16,763 nt of DNA from an uncultured Clostridium sp. (GTDB lineage Bacteria; Bacillota; Clostridia; TANB77; CAG-508), in NCBI GenBank assembly GCA_900556975.1, contig USQZ01000039.1:1-16763 (forward strand), written 5' to 3'. The notes under the pieces were generated by a model. That model had not been told where the DNA came from and did not search any database. It saw only the letters and a program-made list of their open reading frames with translations. Position 1 is the first letter of the stretch, and the number at the start of each line of letters is the position of its first letter. Shown one piece after another: positions 1-10,250 of the stretch. The translations under genes were made by a program, and so were the position numbers.

Positions 1-2063
1 CAACGCTATCATAATTATATCCATCTATATCAATTACTTCATCACTTGATTTTACTGTGCTTTCAAATGTCATATTACCTTGAACTTTTTGATTATGTAA
101 TACCTTGTTTGTTTCTTTTTCTAAGTAATTTACTTTGTATGATAAATCTGTTCTCTTTGTGTAGTAAATATTAATTACATTCTCACCTGTAGTTATTGTT
201 AATGTGTCTTTATCAACACTATCATAATCATATCCATCAATATCAATCACTTCATCACTTGATTTTACAGTTGCTTTAAAAGTCATATTCTCTTGAACTT
301 TTTGATCATGCAATACCTTGTTTGTTCCTTTTTCTAAGTAGTTAACTTTGTATGATAAATCTGTTCTCTTTGTATAGTAAATATTAATTACATTCTCGCC
401 AGTTCCAATTGTCAAAACATCTTTATCTACTGAATCATAATTATATCCATCTATATCTATTACCTCATCACTTGCTTTTACTGTATCTCCGAAAGTCATA
501 TCTCCTTGATTATTTGATGGGAATAGTACTTTGTTTGTTCCCTTTTCTAAGAAGTTTACTGTATATGTTAGTCCTGTTACCTTTGAATAGTAAATATTAA
601 TTACGTTTTCGCCTGTTCCAACTACTAACTCATACTTATCTGGATAATCATAATTATATCCATTTATTTCTATTACTTCATCTTCTGCATTTATCTTTGT
701 TTCAAACGTTACTCCTGTTTGATTCTTTGGTTCATGTAACACTTTATTTGTTACTGATTCTAAATAATTTACTGTATAGCTTAAATCATTACGTTTTGTA
801 TAGTAAATATTTATTACATTTTCGCCTGTTCCTATTGTTAATGTTTCTTTGTCTACTGAATCATAATTATATCCATTAATATTAATTACTTCATCATTTG
901 ATTTTACTGTGCTTTCGAATGTCATATTGCCTTGAGACTTTGGATCATGCAATACTTTGTTTGTGCCCTTCTCTAAGTAATTTACTTTGTAACTTAAGTC
1001 ATTTCTCTTTGTATAGTAAATGTTTATTACATTCTCACCAGTTGTTATTGTCAATGTATCTTTATCTACTGAATCATAGTTATAACCATCAATATCAGTC
1101 TTCTCATCTGCAGATTTTATAACATCTCCAAATGTTTTATTCTCAACTGTTTTAGGATTATGTAATACCTTATTTGTTGTTTTTTCTAAGTAATTTACCT
1201 TATAACTTAAATCTGTTCTCTTTGTGTAATAAATATTGATTACATTTTCGCCTGTTCCTACTGTTAATGTTTCTTTATCTGCTGAATCATACTTGTAGCC
1301 ATCAATTGCTATTATTTCATTTGCTGATTTTACTGTACTTTCAAACGTCATATTACCTTGAACTTTTTGATCATGTAATACTTTATTTGTACCTTTTTCT
1401 AAGTAATTTACCTTATAACTTAAGTCTGTTTTCTTTGTGTAGTAAATGTTTATTACATTCTCAGAAGTTCCAATTACTATTGAATTCTTATCAACTGAAT
1501 CATAATTATATCCATCGATATCTATTACTTCATTACTTGATGTAATTACTGCTCCGAATGTCATTCCTGTTTTGTTCTTTTGTTCATGTAATACTTTATT
1601 TGTAGATTTCTCTAAGTAATTTACTTTATAACTTAAATCTGATTTCTTTGTATAATAAATATTTATAACGTTTTCACCTGTTGTTATTTTTAATGTATCT
1701 TTATCTACTGAATCATAATTATATCCATCAATTGCTATTATTTCATCACTTGATGTAACTTCTGAATCAAATGTCATTCCACCTTGCACTTTTTGATCAT
1801 GTAATACTTTATTTGTATCTTTCTCTAAGTAATTTACTGTATAGCTTAAATCGTTTCTCTTTGTGTAGTAAATATTAATTACGTTTTCGCCTGTTCCTAT
1901 TGTTAAAGTATCTTTATCTACTGAATCATAGTTATATCCGTCAATATCAATCTTCTCATCGCTTGATTTTACTGTGCTTCCATAAACTAATACTCCACCT
2001 TGTTTTGCATCATGTAATACATTATCTGTTCCTTTTTCTAAATAATTAACAGTGTATGAATAA
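1..2063 (-). repeat. Tandem 213-bp (71-residue) repeat array, nine full units and one cut by the edge
   Basis: Units run SYxVNYLEKxTNKVLHxxK, then a GxxF segment, then DGYNYDSVDKxxL, then a terminal GENVINIYYTKxxDL. The VNYLEK codon anchors fall at plus-strand positions 122, 335, 548, 761, 974, 1187, 1400, 1613, 1826 and 2039, every one exactly 213 bp apart. Units are highly similar in nucleotide sequence, so recent duplication or gene conversion is likely and assembly across the array may be unreliable. The fold looks MucBP-like but with a distinct consensus from the adjacent units. The array continues beyond the window. Confidence 0.9.
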
Positions 2064-5000
2064 TTCTTTAATTGATAATAATATGTTACAACTATTTGTT
2101 TTTCTGTCATTGTTCCACTTGCGTTTGCAGGTGTCTCAACTAATTCATATTGCTCTGGTATATCATTTGCCTTTGCAGTTGTGTATTTATCATCAATCTT
2201 ACCTTTTATAGTTACGTCAGCACTTAAACTTGTTGTTGTATCTTTAATATAATGATGTACTAAAACTGATGTATCTTTAACTCTATAATAGTAAATTACA
2301 ACTATTTGAGCTTCTGTCATTGTTCCTGATTTATTTGTTGGCTCTGCAACTAGCTCATATTTTCCAGCTAATAAATCAGTTGCTACTACTGTTTTATACG
2401 TGTCATCAACTTGTCCGTTTATAGTTACATCATCTGCTAATTTTGTTGTTGTTCCTTCTAAGTAATGGTGTACCAATACTGACGTATCTTTTAATCTGTA
2501 ATAATAAATTACTGTAATTCTATCTTCTGTCATTGTTCCTGTTGCATTTGTTGGTGTTCCAACTAATTCATACTTACTTGCAACATCTGTTGCAGGTTTT
2601 GTTGTATATGCTTGATCAACTTTTCCTTCTATTGCAACATCTGCAGAAACTTTTTCAGTTGTTCCTTCCTTATAGTAGTGAACATCTACACCAGTTGCTT
2701 TTAATCTATAGTAATATGTTACAACCGTTTGAGCTACTGTCATCTTACCGCTTGCATTCGTTGGAGTAGCGACTAATTCGTACTTACTTGGTATATCTGT
2801 TGCAACACTTGTTGTATAAGCATCGTCAACCTTACCTGTTATTGTTACATCTTTACTTAAACTTTCAGATGTTCCTTCCTTATAGTGATGTACTAAAACT
2901 GATGTATCTTTTAATTTATAATAATAAGTTACTTCAACATTTCCATCTATGTATTCACCACTGCTGTTCTCTGGTATTCCAACTAATTCATATGCTTCAT
3001 TAATGTCGCCTCTTTCTTTAGTTGCATAACTATCTCCAACATGTCCACTTCTGCTTTCATCATCAGCTGTATTTCCATCTGCTAATGGTACATGATTTGT
3101 TGTTCCTTCTACATAATGATGAACTGTTAATGTTCCAATAATTTTTTCATATTCAACAATAATGTGTTTATTTGATGTTATATTATTAAATTTATTTAAA
3201 TCATACGTCTTATTTTTTCCAGTAATATTAACACTTTCCTCAGTTACATTTCCATTATCATCAATTGATTGAATTGTTATTGATTTAACTTGATATCCTT
3301 CATCTGCTGTCATTGTTATATCTTTTGAACTATTTTGATTAATTATAACTGTTTCATAAGGAGACATTCCTTCTCCAGAAATGCTTCCACCTTTAACCTT
3401 AGAAATATTTCCACCCATATCTGTTTCATCATGTTCCTTAACTTCTGTAGTTATTTTGTATTCCTTTAATTTATAATAATAACTTACCTCTGTGTTTGTT
3501 TGAATTTTTCCGCTAGTTCCAGCACTTTCAGGTGATACCCTAGTTGCTGAGGAAACTAATGTATATCTCTTAAGTAATTCACTACTTGGTGAGGTTGTAT
3601 ATTCTGAATCTTTATATAAACTTGAAACCTCATCTACTTCTAATTTATCTTCTGTACCTTCTAAATAATGATGTACTGTCAAGCTCAATGGTATTTCTTG
3701 ATAGTAATAAGTTATTACTGTTTGTGTTTGGGCATAATTTCCTTTTGCATTTGATGGTACAACATATTTACCATTTGTATCTTTTTCTAATTCATATCTT
3801 TCTATACCTATCTTTGGTGCAGTTTCATATGCACTTCCAATTTTTCCTGTTGTATATTCATCTTCAGCAACTTTAGTTGTTGTATAATTCCCAGCTCTAT
3901 CTTTAATATAATGATGTACTACAATGCTTGATAAATTCTTTTCAAATACTACCTTAATGTGTTCATCTTGCTGAACTTTAGTAAATACCGGTATTGTAAC
4001 AACACCATTTGCATCTGGTTTAAACTCAATTTTTTCACCATTTATTTCAACACTATAAACAGAATAATCTGTTGCAGGAGTAATTACAATTGGAGTTGTA
4101 CTATCATAATCATATTTAACCTTTTCAACTAAATTAATATTATTTTCTGAAGGTGTTCCTGTAATTGTTCCTCCTGTTCTTTCTCCATCTGAATTTTGTT
4201 CAATTTCTGTAGTAACCTTATATTCTTTTAAATTATTCTCAACAGTAAGCTCTTGAACTTCTGGAATTTCCGCTGAAGTAACAACATTTGCTAAATCAAC
4301 TATATACCCATCTGTATATCCTTGTACACTTAATAAATCTGTTTTATCTCCACAAGACAATGATGTACTACTAAATCCACCTACTGCAATAAAGCTTTTA
4401 TCCTTTAATTGTGCAACACCATAATTTTCATCATAAGAAATACCTGCAATTGTTTTAAACCACTCTACTTCATTTTGATCATTAATTTTTAAAACTATTC
4501 CATCATTTTTACCTTTTACACTTGTAATATCATTAGTTCCATCACCGTCTATGTCAAAATTAGTTGAATAAAACCATCCTCCAAGTAATATTCCTCCATC
4601 ATCTGCTGGAACTGCTGTTGTTAATGTATCATCATTATTTGTTCCTCCAAATACTTTGCTTGCAACATAATCTCCTGTTGCAGAATTAAATTTTAACATA
4701 ATTGAGCTTGCATAACTCGTTGTAGGTGCATTAATTGTTTCTGAACCTATTGTTAAATTACTTGCAAAACCGCCAACAGCAACAATATTATCTTCACTAT
4801 CAGTTATAACTTTAGCAATATCTTCATCATTTGAACCTCCTATTTTTTGGTTCCATTGATATGTTCCATCTGTAGAAAATGCAACTATTGCTGAATCTTG
4901 ATTTCCTGCATTTGTAATTGAGTTTCCATCTACTGTAATAGTCCCTAAATAATTTATAGAAACTGCTATTCCCTGTGAAGTTTCAGTTACAGAAGTTACA

Positions 5001-8000
5001 TCAATATCTCCGGTTCCTTCAATTACTTTATGCCATTTATAATTACCGTTTGCATCATAGCAAATAATATATCCGTTATTTCCTGTTCCGCTTCTTTTTA
5101 TTGGAATATTATTAATACTTAATTTGAGACTAGCAAATCTTCCTATAGTAACAATATCTCCGTTTGATAAAACTTTTGCATCTCTCATTTCGTCTTCATA
5201 GCTTCCACCAATTGTATTCTTCCAAACTTTATTTCCTGAACTATCAAGTTTCATTACAATTGCATCTTCTTTGTTAACACCATAGTCATAACCACTTACA
5301 ACATATCCTCCATCAGATGCAATATCAACACTATTAAACTTTTCAGTTTGACTTGTTCCAAATGTTTTAAACCATTCAACATTTCCATCACCATCATATT
5401 TAGTAATTAACTGATCAAAACTACCTACTGATGTTGCATCAACATTTCCATCACCATCAACATCTAAGCTTCCTGAAAAGCTTCCAGCAACAACATATCC
5501 TCCATCTTCTGTACTCTTTACATCATAAATATGTTGTATTCCAGAACCAGTAACACCTTTAGCATATTTTACCGTAAATTCTGTTTCTTCTGGTCTATTT
5601 GAACCAATACCAATATAATATGTTCTATCTTCCTCATTTTCTGGTAAATCATATCCTTCTGGAGCTTCAATTTCTATCGCTTTGTATAAACCTTCTGGTA
5701 GGTTTGCTGTTATCTCACCATTTTCGTCTGTTGTAAGTCCATAATAGCCACTTCCAGCAATTTTAGCATTTCTAACAAATCCTGCATCTAATCCTTGATT
5801 AGCAGAACCATCTTTTCTATATGTAAATGTAATTGTATATGTTCCAGCAGTTAAATTAATTTGTTGAGTAGTAAATTTTAAATTATCATATGTATCTGAA
5901 CTACTGTATCCGCCAATTTTTGTAGATGTTCCACCAGTTGTTGTATTAGTTGAAGTATTCTTAATTTCATAATATAAATAATCATAACTTGCACTTTCTG
6001 AAGAAACAGCCCAGTCGAAAGTTAATGTACTATCTTCTGTTAATGTAAACTCGTCTGATACTAATTTACTTACTGCATTATTTACTCCTTTTCCTCCACT
6101 TTCCCAAGTTCCATCTGTTCTTGTTGTCCATGGATTAGTTTCTGTTGTTGTAAATGTTAAATTCATTGGAGCCTTACCAAATAGTTTTCCAATTGGTTTA
6201 CTATTCACATCATAAACTGTATTTCCATTCAAATCAGTAATTTTAAATATTGCTCCAGGTAATACTTGATTATTATCACCTTTTTTAGTTAATTTAAAAA
6301 TCTCTTTATTTTCAAATGTAAAAGTAATACTATCTGTACCAGCTTCTTTATTTTTTAAGACATCTTCTCCTTCTAAAACTGTTATAACCATTTTTCCATC
6401 TTGCTTTTCAGCCTTAAATTTAACTTCTGTGGAATCAGTAATGTATCCCTCTGTAGCACTAACCTCATTTAAAACATATTCACCAGTAATATATTTTCCA
6501 TCAACATATTGATATAAATTAGGAATTGTAACAGTTCCATTTTCATCAGTTGTATAATAATTTTCTTCATTAGTATCTAATGATTTTAATTTGAATTGTG
6601 TACTTGCAAGAGGATTACCGTCTTTATCTTGTTTTTTCAAATTTAAACTGTATGTTGGAATACTTTCATTTGTTATATTTACATTAATTGTAGCTTTATC
6701 AACACCTTTTTCTTCGGAAATTGTTGCATTTTTAAAATTATCATCATCACTAGTTATAACAAGTTGACCACTAGAATTTCTTGAAATAGTAAATGTACTT
6801 ATATTTTGATTTACATAGTATCCATCTGCTCTTGTTTCTTGCAATTTATATTCCGTATCTGGTATTAAATTAATCATTGAAACTTCGCCATTACTATTAG
6901 TTGTAAAAATTCTTCCATTATCACCATATATTCCACCAGTAAGTCTAAATTTAATTCCTTTTAATTTTTCTCCTGCAACACTTGATTTAACAATTTTAAC
7001 ATCGTATTTTGCTATATCTTCTACTTCAAGATTTAAAGTATAAATTCCTTCTTCATTTGTTATATTAGCATTATTTCTCAAAGTTCCTGAAATAATATTT
7101 ACTTGAGGATTTCCTTGATCATCTATTGTAACTTTAAATTTTATTTCATCATTATTTAAAATATAATTTGAAGGTGTTTGAATTTCCTTTAAAGTATACT
7201 CCTTGTCAATAAATAATCCTGCAATATTTATATTTCCATTAGTATCTGTAATTCCAGTTCTAGTCATACTTCCATCAGTTATTTTATATGTAGCTTCTTG
7301 AACTTTTGTATTTGTTCCTTGTTTATATTTTGTAAGATTAATACTATATTTTTTAGCAATCATTATTCCTAAACGATTTACTTCTGTTTTACTCTTTAAT
7401 TTTCCATCCTCTGTATCCAAACAAAATTCAACCATATGAGTACTATATGTAATATCATTATATTTAACATTAGCAGGTATTTGAATACCATAATTAAAAA
7501 CAATTGATTCTTTTACTGGAATAACATAGCCACTCAAATCAATTAAATATGTTTTTATACTAGACCAATCTGTTATTTCATCAGCCAATTTCCATTCATT
7601 GTTTGTATCATTTACATCATTTGTTACAGTTCCTTTTTCAGAATAATATACTTTAGCAATATCTTTAACTTTATCAGGTAAAGTTATTCCACCAGCTTTC
7701 ATTGTAACAGAATATGTTGAACCAAGGTCTTTTCCATTAATTTGATATGTATTTCCTTTAAAAGGAATCTTACCAATTAATTTAACTTCACTAATAGTTC
7801 CAGAATAATTATTTGTAATAGTTTGATTTATTTGTGCATCTCTTGAATTATTTGATTTATCTAATATAGCAATTTGAGGAGATACAACTTCTGTACCTTC
7901 ATCATCAAAATTACTTAAAGTTTGAGATGTAAGTAATGATGAAGGAGCAACAATTTGCAATGAACTTGTTTTGTACAATACATTTTCATCAACATTTCCA

Positions 8001-10192
8001 TTACCATTTATATCTAATGTGTCAGGTGTTCTAGAAGTAATTCTATAATTATGACAATTTTCATTAATTGCATATAATTTAATATTTCTAGTTACTGTAG
8101 GTATTCGTGGATCAGCTGTTATATCAGCATCTATTGTAATTTTATACTCAGCTTCTTGTGCATTATTAGTATAAATTTTTATAAATCTCTTTCCGTTTTC
8201 TTCATACGTTTCATAAGATGAAACTTCAACATTTGAATTATTAATTGTTACTGATTTTAAATTAACATCTAAAATCTCTTCAGGTAATTCAATAACAAAT
8301 TTACCATTCATCCATTTCTCTTCATTATAATAAGAAGTTTCTGTAGCAATATTCATTGTTACACTTCTAGTTTCTTGATTTGAAATAATAATTGGAGAAG
8401 TATTGAAATTTAAAGCTGAAATAGGTTCTTCATAATATGCATAATCATAATCTGTTTCTACTTGTTTTGTAGTATCATCTATAAAGAATCCACCATCCAA
8501 ATAAGTATAAACATAATTTAAGTTTTTAAATTGTTCATACGTAAAATCACTTGTTAAACTTTCATCATCAATCTCCTTTATTTGATAAACATATAAATAA
8601 GAATTCAAATTAGCTTTACTCGTCTCAACTCTTATAGATTTTACTGTTTTCTCAAATCTATATGGTGTTGAAGATTGATATTCATTCCAATTGTCCTTCG
8701 TAGCTGTTAATAATAATTCATTTGTATTATTATCATATATCTTAATCCAGCCATCTTCATTTAAAAATCCATCTATATTTGAAAAATACACTCCCGTCGT
8801 TTTTATGTATTTATTCATATCTATATATGTATTACTTGAATTCAAAAATCTATCATTTTGAGTTTCTTTCATATACACACCATTTTGATTTTTCTCAATA
8901 TTACCAGTATATGCCCTCCAAGTGACGGTATACTCATCTTTTTGGTTTTCTTCTTGTCCTACATTATTATATATATTCAAAGGTAATTTCTTTGAAATAA
9001 TATATCTAGAACTATAAGTATCTGAATTCCATACATATTTTCCAATATCAACATTAAAACCAGCTTCATTTCCACGTGGTTCTGACCAAGTATTTGTAAT
9101 ATCTCTACTAGCAGATGAAATATAAGGATTTTCTTCACTAAATTCACTACTACTATTATTATATCCATAGTAATATCCCTTTGTTTTAAAAGTTGCACTT
9201 ATACTATTAGATTCTACATTTTCATATGCTTCTAAAGGGTATTTTACCTGAATCGAATAACTATTATATCTAGAAACACTTTGAGTAATATTTCCATTAT
9301 TATCAACAACAGCATCTCTTGTTATTGTTAATACTTTTGTATTTTCATCATAATTACTTGTACAGTTTTGTGAAGTAACTAAAACGCTAGTTGGAGAATA
9401 TCCATTCAAATCAGGAATTGTAATTTCAGTCATTTGTCTCTTTATCAACAATTCTCTAGCAGTTTCTTCATACTCAATATTAAAATCAAGAGTAATATCC
9501 TCAGTACCAATAGCATTAGCAATATCATGATTTGTTGAATATGTATACACTCTTGTTGAAGTTTTACCATACCAATCTGTTTTCAAATTAATTACCTTAT
9601 TAATATTTTCTGTTCTTGTTCCATCAGTTGATATCCATGTTCCTGTAAGAATAATCTGATTGTTTGTTACACTGTAATTATTTATGTTGTTTCCAATGTC
9701 AGCACTTATAGTACCAAAAAACAGCTTTTGCGTTCCATAATTAATTGTATTTAATTCTAATTCAGTAACATCATTACCAATATAATCATTTTTCAAAACT
9801 TCATCTTTTATCAATGTTGTTGAAAGATCGAAGTTCTTTCCATTGATTTTTATTTTTCCATTTTCAAGTTTTCCATCAGTAAGGACATTAATATCAAAAT
9901 ACAATGTAGCTTTTTTATCAATGTAATTACACGTACCATCATACTTTTCCGCATATCCATCACCATCTAAATCTTTAATAAAAAAGCTATTAAATTTGAC
10001 ATACTCACAATTATCAATGTTTGCACTATCATCATTAACTTCATTATATGTCATTGACCTTCGCGTTTCATTATCCTTAACTGCAACCATTTTTAAATTG
10101 TTTGTTTTAGTTAAATAAAAACAAATTACACTCAGTACAATAGTCAATGCTATTATACATATACTAATTAAACTTTTTTTCCTTAGCTTCAT
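1..10192 (-). CDS. Giant multidomain surface adhesin, C-terminus beyond window (partial)
   Basis: One ORF is open from the ATG at 10192 to the window edge (3,397 complete codons, no stop). I checked the frame at both ends and at several internal points. The N-terminus (MKLRKK, then hydrophobic residues 7-27) is a signal peptide or signal anchor. Next come about 900 residues of beta-rich sequence I cannot assign, Cna_B/SpaA-like domains (about 945-1531), a WD-like/SBBP-like propeller (about 1553-1965), two InlB-like repeat domains (about 1983-2088 and 2240-2346), seven MucBP-like units (about 2088-2710) and a 71-residue repeat array (2711 to edge). Short Ca-binding-like DxDGDG loops occur near residues 76, 1577 and 1878. 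A purine-rich GGG/GGA segment lies 5-15 nt upstream of the ATG. No sorting signal is visible because the C-terminus is missing; LPXTG anchoring is expected but unseen. The probable role is adhesion to host or mucus glycans, inferred from the domains. No frameshift was noticed. Confidence 0.93.
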   Translation of the reverse strand, partial: MKLRKKSLISICIIALTIVLSVICFYLTKTNNLKMVAVKDNETRRSMTYNEVNDDSANIDNCEYVKFNSFFIKDLDGDGYAEKYDGTCNYIDKKATLYFDINVLTDGKLENGKIKINGKNFDLSTTLIKDEVLKNDYIGNDVTELELNTINYGTQKLFFGTISADIGNNINNYSVTNNQIILTGTWISTDGTRTENINKVINLKTDWYGKTSTRVYTYSTNHDIANAIGTEDITLDFNIEYEETARELLIKRQMTEITIPDLNGYSPTSVLVTSQNCTSNYDENTKVLTITRDAVVDNNGNITQSVSRYNSYSIQVKYPLEAYENVESNSISATFKTKGYYYGYNNSSSEFSEENPYISSASRDITNTWSEPRGNEAGFNVDIGKYVWNSDTYSSRYIISKKLPLNIYNNVGQEENQKDEYTVTWRAYTGNIEKNQNGVYMKETQNDRFLNSSNTYIDMNKYIKTTGVYFSNIDGFLNEDGWIKIYDNNTNELLLTATKDNWNEYQSSTPYRFEKTVKSIRVETSKANLNSYLYVYQIKEIDDESLTSDFTYEQFKNLNYVYTYLDGGFFIDDTTKQVETDYDYAYYEEPISALNFNTSPIIISNQETRSVTMNIATETSYYNEEKWMNGKFVIELPEEILDVNLKSVTINNSNVEVSSYETYEENGKRFIKIYTNNAQEAEYKITIDADITADPRIPTVTRNIKLYAINENCHNYRITSRTPDTLDINGNGNVDENVLYKTSSLQIVAPSSLLTSQTLSNFDDEGTEVVSPQIAILDKSNNSRDAQINQTITNNYSGTISEVKLIGKIPFKGNTYQINGKDLGSTYSVTMKAGGITLPDKVKDIAKVYYSEKGTVTNDVNDTNNEWKLADEITDWSSIKTYLIDLSGYVIPVKESIVFNYGIQIPANVKYNDITYSTHMVEFCLDTEDGKLKSKTEVNRLGIMIAKKYSINLTKYKQGTNTKVQEATYKITDGSMTRTGITDTNGNINIAGLFIDKEYTLKEIQTPSNYILNNDEIKFKVTIDDQGNPQVNIISGTLRNNANITNEEGIYTLNLEVEDIAKYDVKIVKSSVAGEKLKGIKFRLTGGIYGDNGRIFTTNSNGEVSMINLIPDTEYKLQETRADGYYVNQNISTFTISRNSSGQLVITSDDDNFKNATISEEKGVDKATINVNITNESIPTYSLNLKKQDKDGNPLASTQFKLKSLDTNEENYYTTDENGTVTIPNLYQYVDGKYITGEYVLNEVSATEGYITDSTEVKFKAEKQDGKMVITVLEGEDVLKNKEAGTDSITFTFENKEIFKLTKKGDNNQVLPGAIFKITDLNGNTVYDVNSKPIGKLFGKAPMNLTFTTTETNPWTTRTDGTWESGGKGVNNAVSKLVSDEFTLTEDSTLTFDWAVSSESASYDYLYYEIKNTSTNTTTGGTSTKIGGYSSSDTYDNLKFTTQQINLTAGTYTITFTYRKDGSANQGLDAGFVRNAKIAGSGYYGLTTDENGEITANLPEGLYKAIEIEAPEGYDLPENEEDRTYYIGIGSNRPEETEFTVKYAKGVTGSGIQHIYDVKSTEDGGYVVAGSFSGSLDVDGDGNVDATSVGSFDQLITKYDGDGNVEWFKTFGTSQTEKFNSVDIASDGGYVVSGYDYGVNKEDAIVMKLDSSGNKVWKNTIGGSYEDEMRDAKVLSNGDIVTIGRFASLKLSINNIPIKRSGTGNNGYIICYDANGNYKWHKVIEGTGDIDVTSVTETSQGIAVSINYLGTITVDGNSITNAGNQDSAIVAFSTDGTYQWNQKIGGSNDEDIAKVITDSEDNIVAVGGFASNLTIGSETINAPTTSYASSIMLKFNSATGDYVASKVFGGTNNDDTLTTAVPADDGGILLGGWFYSTNFDIDGDGTNDITSVKGKNDGIVLKINDQNEVEWFKTIAGISYDENYGVAQLKDKSFIAVGGFSSTSLSCGDKTDLLSVQGYTDGYIVDLANVVTSAEIPEVQELTVENNLKEYKVTTEIEQNSDGERTGGTITGTPSENNINLVEKVKYDYDSTTPIVITPATDYSVYSVEINGEKIEFKPDANGVVTIPVFTKVQQDEHIKVVFEKNLSSIVVHHYIKDRAGNYTTTKVAEDEYTTGKIGSAYETAPKIGIERYELEKDTNGKYVVPSNAKGNYAQTQTVITYYYQEIPLSLTVHHYLEGTEDKLEVDEVSSLYKDSEYTTSPSSELLKRYTLVSSATRVSPESAGTSGKIQTNTEVSYYYKLKEYKITTEVKEHDETDMGGNISKVKGGSISGEGMSPYETVIINQNSSKDITMTADEGYQVKSITIQSIDDNGNVTEESVNITGKNKTYDLNKFNNITSNKHIIVEYEKIIGTLTVHHYVEGTTNHVPLADGNTADDESRSGHVGDSYATKERGDINEAYELVGIPENSSGEYIDGNVEVTYYYKLKDTSVLVHHYKEGTSESLSKDVTITGKVDDAYTTSVATDIPSKYELVATPTNASGKMTVAQTVVTYYYRLKATGVDVHYYKEGTTEKVSADVAIEGKVDQAYTTKPATDVASKYELVGTPTNATGTMTEDRITVIYYYRLKDTSVLVHHYLEGTTTKLADDVTINGQVDDTYKTVVATDLLAGKYELVAEPTNKSGTMTEAQIVVIYYYRVKDTSVLVHHYIKDTTTSLSADVTIKGKIDDKYTTAKANDIPEQYELVETPANASGTMTEKQIVVTYYYQLKNYSYTVNYLEKGTDNVLHDAKQGGVLVYGSTVKSSDEKIDIDGYNYDSVDKDTLTIGTGENVINIYYTKRNDLSYTVNYLEKDTNKVLHDQKVQGGMTFDSEVTSSDEIIAIDGYNYDSVDKDTLKITTGENVINIYYTKKSDLSYKVNYLEKSTNKVLHEQKNKTGMTFGAVITSSNEVIDIDGYNYDSVDKNSIVIGTSENVINIYYTKKTDLSYKVNYLEKGTNKVLHDQKVQGNMTFESTVKSANEIIAIDGYKYDSADKETLTVGTGENVINIYYTKRTDLSYKVNYLEKTTNKVLHNPKTVENKTFGDVIKSADEKTDIDGYNYDSVDKDTLTITTGENVINIYYTKRNDLSYKVNYLEKGTNKVLHDPKSQGNMTFESTVKSNDEVININGYNYDSVDKETLTIGTGENVINIYYTKRNDLSYTVNYLESVTNKVLHEPKNQTGVTFETKINAEDEVIEINGYNYDYPDKYELVVGTGENVINIYYSKVTGLTYTVNFLEKGTNKVLFPSNNQGDMTFGDTVKASDEVIDIDGYNYDSVDKDVLTIGTGENVINIYYTKRTDLSYKVNYLEKGTNKVLHDQKVQENMTFKATVKSSDEVIDIDGYDYDSVDKDTLTITTGENVINIYYTKRTDLSYKVNYLEKETNKVLHNQKVQGNMTFESTVKSSDEVIDIDGYNYDSV
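2064..3930 (-). repeat. Seven MucBP-like units with an InlB-like domain between units 2 and 3
   Basis: Seven units start with V-H-H-Y (once V-H-Y-Y) and end in V-x-Y-Y-Y-x-L/V-K, the ends of the MucBP fold. The last four units are 70-71 residues, and anchors on the VHHY codons lie 210 to 213 bp apart. The first three units are longer and more divergent. An InlB-like domain (about 3475-3155, with TADEGYQVKSI and a final VEYEK) separates units 2 and 3, and a related domain (about 4245-3930) precedes unit 1. MucBP modules are known from mucus-binding and other surface proteins of Gram-positive bacteria. Confidence 0.75.
4300..5535 (-). other. Predicted seven-bladed beta-propeller inside the giant adhesin
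   Basis: Seven successive units of 50-70 residues follow one template: a D-V-x-x-x-x-D-G-G-Y-V/I-V-A-G strand pair, a variable loop, then a D-x-I/L-I-x-K-x-D-x-x-G-x-x-x-W strand ending in K-x-I/F-G-G. Examples are DGGYVVAGSF, DGGYVVSGYD, NGDIVTIGRF, DNIVAVGGF and DGGILLGGWF. This resembles SBBP-type or delta-60-type propeller repeats in bacterial surface proteins. Two blades carry acidic DVDGDG or DIDGDG loops that could bind calcium. The blade count is mine, by eye. Confidence 0.65.
5600..7360 (-). other. Four consecutive Cna_B/SpaA-like domains in the giant adhesin
   Basis: Four units share the Cna_B (prealbumin-like) pattern: a strand of the type YSLNLKKxD, then a G/A-x-F-K-L/I strand, a T-D-x-N-G-x-hydrophobic turn, an E-Y-x-L-x-E strand (the usual E of isopeptide-forming folds), and a GY or NYIL loop. 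Their approximate positions are 7357-7030, 7011-6690, 6662-6300 and 6300-5600. They act as stalk modules in Gram-positive adhesins and pilins, often rigidified by Lys-Asn or Lys-Asp isopeptide bonds; whether these form such bonds cannot be read from sequence alone. The fourth unit is interrupted between its ITDLNGN strand and its TTDENGE turn by about 135 residues (about 6172-5765) that look like a separate beta-sandwich. Confidence 0.75.
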
Positions 10193-10221
10193 ATTATCCA
10201 AACCCTTATTTTATAAACTTT

Positions 10222-10250
10222 ATTATAATAATTACATCTTTTTTTATTAA
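10222..10250 (-). promoter_or_regulatory. Candidate promoter of the giant adhesin gene
   Basis: On the minus strand a -35-like TTAATA (10250-10245) is followed after 17 bp by a consensus TATAAT (10227-10222), about 30 bp before the ATG at 10192. The surroundings are very AT-rich, so chance matches are easy. The rest of the 220-bp gap (10193-10412) holds the DGR operon terminator and AT-rich DNA with a small TTCC-GTAA-GGAA hairpin near 10365-10376. I saw no riboswitch there. Confidence 0.4.

Noticed and set aside
1..2063. CRISPR-like array
   Set aside because: The repeats are 213 bp, coding and contiguous, without unique spacers.
409..3876. Several plus-strand ORFs of 60-96 residues rich in Leu, Tyr and His
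   Set aside because: They are antisense to the repetitive giant adhesin, recur with its period and have codon content dictated by the minus frame. None has recognisable domains.
8977..9198. Minus-strand ORF of 73 residues
   Set aside because: It lies entirely within the adhesin gene in another frame and has no own signals.
1..10192. Second DGR target (VR) in the giant adhesin
   Set aside because: I found no copy of the TR, including its GC-rich 18-bp 3' anchor, in this gene. The unseen C-terminus could still hold one.
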